From positions 1-6,054 of the forward strand of contig JABJJH010000020.1 of NCBI GenBank assembly GCA_018660965.1: a DNA stretch of 6,054 nucleotides. The letters run 5' to 3'. The position numbers and the translations under genes were made by a program. This DNA comes from Rhodospirillaceae bacterium (GTDB taxonomy: Bacteria > Pseudomonadota > Alphaproteobacteria > UBA8366 > GCA-2717185). Positions 1 to 5,133 of this stretch are shown piece by piece (position 1 is the first letter of the stretch; every line of letters starts with the position of its first letter). Under the pieces are notes generated by a model. It saw only the letters and a list, made by a program, of their open reading frames with translations, was not told the origin of the DNA and did no database searches.

Positions 1-515
1 CGCTGTTGGAAGCCATGCCGCCGCTGTTATCGGGCGGGCACATGACATGTGAAGTGACCCTGGAAGAAGCGATTTTCGAAGACCCTCCACGGCGCTTCGA
101 GGCCGGAACGCCGCCAATCGCCGCCGCGATCGGGCTTGGCGCTGCGGTCGACTGGATCGGCGACACCTTGAACTGGACCGCCATGGACGTCATCGAGCGG
201 CATCTGACGCGGCGGTTGCTGGACGGCTTGGCGCGTGTGGGCGGTGCGCGAATACTGGGTCCAACCGACACGCGCGACCGGCGTGGCGTGGTGTCGTTCG
301 TCATCGACAATGTCGATATGCGCGACTTATGCCGATTGCTGGATGATCATGGCGTCGCCGCGCGGTACGGGGACCATTGCGCGCAACCCTTGCTCCGCGC
401 CTTTGGCGTTGCCGAGGCCATGCGGGTCAGTGTCGGGGTCTATAATGGGGATGGCGACATCGACGCTTTTCTGGAAGGATTGGAAGACGCGTTATGGTGG
501 TTGCGCAAAAATTAA
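1..515 (+). CDS. Cysteine desulfurase, SufS/CsdA group (class V aminotransferase fold), 3' part only
   Basis: This is the C-terminal part of a PLP enzyme that takes sulfur from L-cysteine as an enzyme-bound persulfide for Fe-S cluster or other sulfur-transfer pathways in the cytoplasm. The reading frame is open from base 3 and ends with TAA at 513-515, so about 170 residues are visible. Visible SufS/CsdA signatures, in order, are MPPLLSGGHM (bases 15-44), RFEAGTPPIAAAIGLGAA, the active-site loop RYGDHCAQPLL with the likely persulfide cysteine at 378-380, and the MRVSVGVYN segment whose Arg normally holds the substrate carboxylate. The PLP-binding lysine should lie just upstream of the window. 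AQPLL after the cysteine resembles CsdA more than SufS as I recall them, so I give no symbol. An Asp stands where SufS usually has His before HC. The TTG at base 6 is not a real start, because the family needs over 200 more N-terminal residues. The next gene starts 34 bases downstream. Confidence 0.88.
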   Translation, partial: LLEAMPPLLSGGHMTCEVTLEEAIFEDPPRRFEAGTPPIAAAIGLGAAVDWIGDTLNWTAMDVIERHLTRRLLDGLARVGGARILGPTDTRDRRGVVSFVIDNVDMRDLCRLLDDHGVAARYGDHCAQPLLRAFGVAEAMRVSVGVYNGDGDIDAFLEGLEDALWWLRKN

Positions 516-518
516 GGT

Positions 519-540
519 TATTATCGAGATATAGAGGAGA
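519..540 (+). promoter_or_regulatory. Ribosome binding site of the Lon-like gene, with a weak -10-like box
   Basis: AGGAGA at 535-540 sits 9 bases before the ATG at 550 and is a strong Shine-Dalgarno match; it decides that start. TATTAT at 519-524 matches a -10 hexamer at five of six positions, in a short AT-rich patch that is unusual for this window. I see no good -35 at 16-18 bases upstream, so a promoter here is uncertain and the gene may instead be read through from the desulfurase gene. No terminator-like hairpin separates the two genes. Confidence 0.5.
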
Positions 541-549
541 TACCAACGC

Positions 550-3009
550 ATGGCGCCTGTTTCGTCCCTGAAGCCGGATACTCTTTGCCGTAAGACGGAC
601 CCGGCCGGGTTGTCTTTGGACACGACCCTGGATTTAACTGGGTTCGACGAATGGCCGGGACAGGACCGCGCCATTGAGGCCGTTCGTTTTGGCATCGGCA
701 TCAAACGCGCAGGCTACAATTTGTTCGCCCTTGGACCGACGGGGGCGGGAAAGCATACGCTGGTTCGTCATTTCATCGAGGAAAAGGCCGCCAGCGAAGC
801 CGTTCCGGTGGATTGGTGTTACGTCCACAACTTCGTGGACCCGCACAAGCCGAATGCGATCAATCTGCCCGCCAGTCGGGGTGGTCCGTTCCAAAAGGAC
901 ATGCTGCAATTGACCGAGGAGCTTCGGGTTTCGATTCCCGCGGCGTTCGAAAGCGATGACAGCCGCGCCCGGATGGAAGCCCTGGAGGGAGAATTCAAGG
1001 AGCGCGGCGACAAGGCGTTCGGCGATTTGCAGGGCCGCGCGGGCGAGAAAGGAATTGGTTTGATTCGCACGCCGCTTGGCCTGGCGTTGGCGCCGGTTCG
1101 CGAGAGCGAGGTTATCGGGCCGGAAGAGTTCCAGAAATTACCGGAAGCCGAACAGGCAACGCTGCGCGCCGATATGGAGGTGTTGCAAAAGGAGTTGCAG
1201 GACATCCTGCGGCAAATGCCGAAATGGGAAACCGAACACCGCGAACGCATGCGCGCGTTGAGTCGGGAGATCACGCGGTTTTCGGTGGCGCATCTGATCG
1301 ACGAACTGCGCGCCGCCTACAAGGAAATTCCCGCCGTGCTGGAACATCTGGACGCCGTTCAGGAAGATGTCGTCGAACACGCCAATGAATTCATCGCCGC
1401 GAAGGCGCGGGAACTCGGTGGTCCCATGCAGGCCGGACAAGACGCCGGCGATGCGGGCGACGGCGCGTTCGCCAAACGCTATCATGTGAATTTACTGGGC
1501 GATTACGATACGAAGGATGGCGCGCCCGTCGTGTACGAGGACAATCCGGCCCATGGCAATCTGATCGGTCGTATCGAACACGTCGCCCACATGGGCGCGT
1601 TGTTGACGGACTTTACCTTGATAAAGCCCGGCGCGCTGCATCGCGCCAATGGTGGGTATCTCATACTGGACGCCCGGAAAGTGTTGATGCAGCCCTTCGC
1701 CTGGGAGGAATTGAAGCGGACCATCAAGTCCGGCGAAATTCGAATTGAAAGCCTGGGGCAGACGCTGAGTTTCATCAGCACCGTGTCGCTGGAGCCCGAA
1801 CCGATTCCCCTGGACGTGAAGATCGTAATGACGGGGGACCGTTACCTTTACTATATGCTGTCGGCGCTGGACCCGGAATTCGCCGAATTGTTCAAGGTCG
1901 CCGTCGATATCGAGGAAGATATAGACCGGACCCCTGAAATGACCCCGCTGTTCGTTGAATTTATCGGCAATTTGATCGACCGGGACGCGTTGCGGCCGTT
2001 TAACGCCGATGGTGTGGCGCGGGTGCTCGACCACGCGGCCCGGCTGGCGGGCGATTCCGAAAAACTGTCGTGCCACGCCGAAAAAATTTCCGACTTGTTG
2101 CGCGAAGCCGATTATTGCGCCCGGCAGGCGGGGGAGGATTTGGTCGGTCGTGCGCATGTGCAAAGCGCCCTGGACGCGCAAATCCGTCGCGCCGACCGCG
2201 TGCGTTCACGGACGCAGGAAGCCATTCGACGCGGCACCATCTTAATCGATGTGGAGGGCGAAACGGTAGGTCAGGTAAACGGCCTGTCGGTTTTGCAATT
2301 GGGCGGTTTCGCCTTTGGCCAGCCGTCGCGCATCACCGCCAGCGTGCAACTCGGTAAAGGCGATGTGGTGGATATCGAACGGCAGGTCGAACTCGGCGGC
2401 CCACTCCATTCCAAGGGCGTGATGATCCTGTCCGGGTTTTTGGGACAACGCTATGCCGCGAAGTCGCCATTGGCGTTGAAAGCCAGTCTGGTTTTTGAAC
2501 AATCCTATGGCGGAGTCGATGGCGACAGCGCGTCGTCGGCGGAGCTGTATGCGTTGTTGTCCGCGTTGTCGGGCGCGCCGGTCAAACAATCGCTGGCGGT
2601 GACCGGATCGGTCAATCAGCACGGGTTCGTTCAGGCCATCGGCGGCGTGAATGAAAAGATCGAAGGGTTCTTCGACGTCTGCCAACAAGCGGGATTGACG
2701 GGATCGCAAGGGGTGCTGATTCCGGAATCGAACGTGAAACATTTGATGTTGCGCGATGACGTGGTGGACGCGGTCCGCGCGGGCCAGTTCAGCGTGTATC
2801 CAATCGCCACCATCGACGAAGGTATCGAAGTCCTGACCGGAACGCCCGCGGGGGTTCGCAATCGGCAGGGACATTATCCCAAGGGGACCATCAATCACGC
2901 GGTGGAAACCCGGTTGCATGAATTGAGCGAAGCGGTGCGACAGTTTTCCGCGAAGGATGGCGGCAAGAAAGCCAAGACGAAAGCCGGTGGGAAAGGGGCG
3001 GCGCGGTGA
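550..3009 (+). CDS. Lon-like ATP-dependent protease (AAA_32 + S16 Lon_C; LonB/YcbZ-like)
   Basis: An 819-residue cytoplasmic AAA+ protease expected to unfold and degrade proteins with ATP. Residues 31-110 carry the family N-terminal block with GYNLFALGPTGAGKH; the Walker A is 62-69 with Lys68. A long charged helical, probably coiled-coil, insertion covers about 130-290. The AAA core resumes at 327 (PVVYEDNP...NLIGRIEH) and includes ALHRANGGYLILDAR (362-376), the Walker B position. Helical lid material fills about 470-560. The S16 protease domain covers about 563-768, with the likely catalytic Ser660 in DGDSASSAEL and Lys703 in GGVNEKIEGFF. There is no signal peptide or membrane segment, so it is not the membrane-bound archaeal LonB form, and it lacks the LAN N-domain of LonA. 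The length is in the usual range for the longer proteobacterial members as I recall. Residues 801-819 form a low-complexity Lys/Gly/Ala tail. Walker B has Asp374 followed by Ala instead of Glu. The start is fixed by the RBS at 535-540. The stop overlaps the next gene by four bases. Confidence 0.95.
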   Translation: MAPVSSLKPDTLCRKTDPAGLSLDTTLDLTGFDEWPGQDRAIEAVRFGIGIKRAGYNLFALGPTGAGKHTLVRHFIEEKAASEAVPVDWCYVHNFVDPHKPNAINLPASRGGPFQKDMLQLTEELRVSIPAAFESDDSRARMEALEGEFKERGDKAFGDLQGRAGEKGIGLIRTPLGLALAPVRESEVIGPEEFQKLPEAEQATLRADMEVLQKELQDILRQMPKWETEHRERMRALSREITRFSVAHLIDELRAAYKEIPAVLEHLDAVQEDVVEHANEFIAAKARELGGPMQAGQDAGDAGDGAFAKRYHVNLLGDYDTKDGAPVVYEDNPAHGNLIGRIEHVAHMGALLTDFTLIKPGALHRANGGYLILDARKVLMQPFAWEELKRTIKSGEIRIESLGQTLSFISTVSLEPEPIPLDVKIVMTGDRYLYYMLSALDPEFAELFKVAVDIEEDIDRTPEMTPLFVEFIGNLIDRDALRPFNADGVARVLDHAARLAGDSEKLSCHAEKISDLLREADYCARQAGEDLVGRAHVQSALDAQIRRADRVRSRTQEAIRRGTILIDVEGETVGQVNGLSVLQLGGFAFGQPSRITASVQLGKGDVVDIERQVELGGPLHSKGVMILSGFLGQRYAAKSPLALKASLVFEQSYGGVDGDSASSAELYALLSALSGAPVKQSLAVTGSVNQHGFVQAIGGVNEKIEGFFDVCQQAGLTGSQGVLIPESNVKHLMLRDDVVDAVRAGQFSVYPIATIDEGIEVLTGTPAGVRNRQGHYPKGTINHAVETRLHELSEAVRQFSAKDGGKKAKTKAGGKGAAR
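2992..3009 (+). promoter_or_regulatory. Translational coupling site: internal RBS and GTGA stop/start overlap
   Basis: AAAGGGG at 2992-2998, inside the last codons of the protease gene, lies 7 bases before the GTG at 3006. The GTG start and the TGA stop of the protease share GTGA at 3006-3009. This arrangement normally lets terminating ribosomes restart on the next gene and ties the two protein amounts together. It also supports GTG over the in-frame ATG at 3042, which would remove the first beta strand of the stress protein. Confidence 0.8.
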
Positions 3010-3869
3010 CGGAAAAAGTCCCCTCGGTCCGCAGAATTCTGATGGCGCTGGACGGCGCCAAAAGCGGTTCGGCAAACCTCAACGTCGCGGTTGATCTGGC
3101 GACCCGGTTCCGGGCCGAGCTAGTGGGGTTGTTCGTCGAGGATACGGATCTGTTGAGCTTGGCCGCTTTGCCGTTTTCCGCCCAGGTCAATTTATCGACG
3201 GCGGCGGCGCACCCGCTTGATCATGATGATCTGGAACGCGCCTTCGCGTCCCGGGCCATCGCCGCCCGACGGGGATTGTCCGACGCCGCAGCGCGTCGGC
3301 AGGTAAAATGGTCGTTTCGCACGGTTCGTGGCCGCGCGGTGAGCGAACTTTCGGCGGCGGCGGCGGACGCCGACCTTGTTGTTGTGGAGGGCGGGCGCCA
3401 GGGCGCGCGACGTTATGAAAATATTGGATTGTCGCCGCGCGTTGCGTTGACGCGGGTGTCGCGCTCGCTGTTGATCCTGCGCGCCGACCGGCAATTCACC
3501 CGGTCCGTCGTCGCCGTTTATGACGGGTCGGCCTTATCGCGAAAAGCGCTGAACGTCGTCGCTGGTTTCGTTGGGCCCGGCGACCGGGTCACCGTGTTGC
3601 TGCGCGCCGATCCGCGCCACCCCGTGGCGGGTTTGGAAGCCGACGCCAGAACGGCGTTGGGGGCGGCGTCCGGCGTCGCCGATTTCGAACCGACGAGCGC
3701 GTGGGACTTGCGGTCGCTCTGCGCCCAGATGACGGGTCGCGATCCCGGCTTGATTGTGCTGGGCGCGGACAGTCCGCTGGCGCCCACAGGGGAAGATGGT
3801 GACGCAAATGGGCGTGATATTCAGGGCCTGTTGGATATAATTAAATGCCCGGTCTGGATTGTTCGTTGA
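3006..3869 (+). CDS. Universal stress protein, tandem UspA domains
   Basis: A 287-residue soluble cytoplasmic protein built of two Usp folds. Domain 1 (about 8-160) starts with the strand RRILMALDG, followed by the AVDLATRFRAELVGLFVEDTDLL segment typical of proteobacterial Usps, and ends with DADLVVVEGG and SRSLLILRA. Domain 2 (about 164-287) starts with TRSVVAVYDGSALSRKAL and ends with GLIVLGADS and CPVWIVR. Usp proteins act in stress survival, usually as nucleotide-sensing or regulatory partners rather than enzymes; the exact role here cannot be read from sequence. The ATP-binding motif G-2X-G-9X-G-S/T is only approximate in domain 1 (Gly130, Gly133, Gly141) and absent in domain 2, where an Asp/Gly-rich loop (residues 258-270) takes its place. 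Nucleotide binding is therefore doubtful, at least in domain 2. The GTG start overlaps the end of the Lon-like gene, so the two are probably co-translated and may work in the same stress response. Confidence 0.9.
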   Translation: MTEKVPSVRRILMALDGAKSGSANLNVAVDLATRFRAELVGLFVEDTDLLSLAALPFSAQVNLSTAAAHPLDHDDLERAFASRAIAARRGLSDAAARRQVKWSFRTVRGRAVSELSAAAADADLVVVEGGRQGARRYENIGLSPRVALTRVSRSLLILRADRQFTRSVVAVYDGSALSRKALNVVAGFVGPGDRVTVLLRADPRHPVAGLEADARTALGAASGVADFEPTSAWDLRSLCAQMTGRDPGLIVLGADSPLAPTGEDGDANGRDIQGLLDIIKCPVWIVR

Positions 3870-3919
3870 CTATCGTCATGGGGGGTGCAGGTCATTGGGG
3901 AGACCGTTAGGGGGCAGGC
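3870..3919 (+). promoter_or_regulatory. Short G-rich spacer with the RBS of the hydrolase gene
   Basis: AGGGGG at 3909-3914 lies 5 bases before the ATG at 3920 and is the likely ribosome binding site. The spacer has no convincing terminator (only a GGTC/GACC 4-base stem at 3890-3905, with no T run) and no clear promoter. The hydrolase gene is therefore probably on the same transcript as the Lon-like and stress protein genes. A G-rich sequence at 3880-3895 resembles the RBS/start region at 3910-3922. Confidence 0.5.
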
Positions 3920-5038
3920 ATGAGTGACGACAACGAGGAGCGCCTCGACGTGATTACGGCGATACTGCCGCCGTTGTTGCATTCGATGGAGGCGTTGATT
4001 TTCCTGGGCCGTTATTTGCACCCACCGCAATTAACACAGCTGATCGACCATGTCGGGACGCCGGATACGGTGTTGCGTACGGCGCTGGCGGATTTTCGCA
4101 AGGTGGATTGGCCGGATCGCCTGATTGATTTCAGTCGCCGGATCGGGGATGCCGGAGGTGCGGTGTGCGAGGCCTTTGAAGGCCTGCGCACGGCGGAGAG
4201 CGAACAGGAGGGCATGGCGGCGGCGCGTCGCGCGATGCGGCGGTCCGCGCGCGCGGCGGAAGCCTTGTACCCGCTCGCGTCCCTGTTGCCGCCGATCAGT
4301 CAGTTTTTTCTGGAAGAATCGGCGCGCGGCGACGCGGCGCTGGAGGCGCGCCTGAACAGCCCATCCCGTGAGGGAGACGCCCCCAGTGCGGTGGATGGCG
4401 AAAATTCAGGGGTTATTCACGCTAAGAATGACCGGGACGCGCGCGGTGGATTTTCGCTGTACGTCCCGGAAACCTACGAGGCCGCCAACCCGCACCCGTT
4501 GATTATCGCGTTACACGGCGGCCACGGCCACGGACGCCTGTTTTTGTGGAGTTGGATTCGAGAAGCCCGGACAAGGGGCGCGATATTGTTGAGTCCCACG
4601 TCTTTCGGCGACACCTGGTCACTGATGGAGCCGGACGTGGATGTCGCCAGTCTCAACATGATGCTGGATCAAATCGGGAGGCGATGGAATATCGATCCAA
4701 CCCGAATACTTTTAACGGGCATGAGCGACGGCGGAACCTTCACCTATATCGGCGGTCTGCGAACCGGCGTTCCGTTCACGCATTTGGCGCCGATGTCCTC
4801 GGGCTTTCATCCCATGCTGCTGGAAGGCGCGGATCAGGACCGCATCGCTGGCTTGCCCGTCTATATCGTACACGGCGCGTTGGACTGGATGTTCCCGCCG
4901 GATACCGCGCGGGAAACGCAACAAGCCTTGGCGGCGAAGGGCGCGAAGGTGGTCTACCGCGAAGTGCCGGACTTGTCGCACGCCCACGCCCGCGACGAAA
5001 ACGCAGGCATCATGGATTGGTTTTTGTCCGATACATAA
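3920..5038 (+). CDS. Alpha/beta hydrolase (esterase/phospholipase-like) with an unrecognised N-terminal helical domain
   Basis: A 372-residue protein without signal peptide, probably a cytoplasmic serine hydrolase acting on an ester or thioester; the substrate is unknown. The C-terminal half (about 176-372) is an alpha/beta hydrolase of the carboxylesterase / PHB-depolymerase-like kind. It has the strand PLIIALHGGHGHG with the oxyanion-hole HGG at 199-201, the nucleophile elbow GMSDG with Ser269, the likely acid Asp322 in HGALDWMFPP, and the likely base His354 in DLSHAHA (His356 is the alternative). The triad thus looks intact. The N-terminal part (about 1-145) is helical, with hydrophobic stretches (ITAILPPLLHSMEALIFLGRYL) and Arg/Ala-rich helices (100-117), but is not strongly transmembrane; I do not recognise it. 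A polar linker (about 146-175) joins the halves. The ATG is supported by AGGGGG 5 bases upstream. It follows the stress protein gene by 50 bases and may share its transcript. Confidence 0.82.
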   Translation: MSDDNEERLDVITAILPPLLHSMEALIFLGRYLHPPQLTQLIDHVGTPDTVLRTALADFRKVDWPDRLIDFSRRIGDAGGAVCEAFEGLRTAESEQEGMAAARRAMRRSARAAEALYPLASLLPPISQFFLEESARGDAALEARLNSPSREGDAPSAVDGENSGVIHAKNDRDARGGFSLYVPETYEAANPHPLIIALHGGHGHGRLFLWSWIREARTRGAILLSPTSFGDTWSLMEPDVDVASLNMMLDQIGRRWNIDPTRILLTGMSDGGTFTYIGGLRTGVPFTHLAPMSSGFHPMLLEGADQDRIAGLPVYIVHGALDWMFPPDTARETQQALAAKGAKVVYREVPDLSHAHARDENAGIMDWFLSDT

Positions 5039-5057
5039 GACGGCTTCGAGCAAACCT

Positions 5058-5086
5058 GTGACAATGCCGCGCCGAGCGAATACATT
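5058..5086 (+). promoter_or_regulatory. Candidate sigma-70 promoter for the ThDP enzyme gene
   Basis: GTGACA at 5058-5063 matches the -35 consensus TTGACA at five of six positions. TACATT at 5081-5086 matches the -10 consensus at four of six, and the spacing is exactly 17 bases. Transcription would start near 5093, giving a leader of roughly 34 bases that includes the RBS GGGGAGG (5113-5119). The site lies in the 88-base gap behind the hydrolase gene, where base composition shifts to AT (5079-5110). No terminator hairpin is visible in the gap, so readthrough from upstream remains possible. Confidence 0.4.
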
Positions 5087-5121
5087 TTCTTCCGTTGAAT
5101 TTTGATCTGAACGGGGAGGTG

Positions 5122-5133
5122 CGCGCATGCGCG
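5122..5133. repeat. 12-base perfect palindrome centred on a start codon
   Basis: CGCGCATGCGCG reads the same on both strands and contains the ATG (5127-5129) of the ThDP gene. As RNA it could form a four-pair CGCG/CGCG stem with CAUG as the loop, just downstream of the RBS. It could also be chance in GC-rich DNA. Confidence 0.5.

Noticed and set aside
6..8. TTG as a start codon giving a 169-residue protein
   Set aside because: The reading frame is open to the window edge and the protein starts mid-domain of a cysteine desulfurase, so this is a truncated gene, not a short one.
1492..2181. 229-codon open frame on the minus strand
   Set aside because: It is antisense to the conserved ATPase core and has no recognisable domain or RBS; a codon-bias shadow.
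2242..3075. 277-codon open frame on the minus strand
   Set aside because: It lies antisense to the conserved Lon protease domain, its translation resembles no family and is rich in Arg/His/Gln as expected for a GC-rich shadow.
3343..3368. GGCGGCGGCGGACGCC run as a triplet repeat
   Set aside because: It encodes the Ala-rich helix of the Usp fold in a GC-rich genome; ordinary codon use.
3890..3905. Possible terminator hairpin GGTC/GACC after the stress protein gene
   Set aside because: Only four pairs with an eight-base loop and no T run.
4546..5061. 171-codon plus-strand frame overlapping the hydrolase
   Set aside because: It overlaps the hydrolase catalytic domain in another frame; its translation is Arg/Gly-rich with no motif. 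The hydrolase frame carries GMSDG and the other triad residues.
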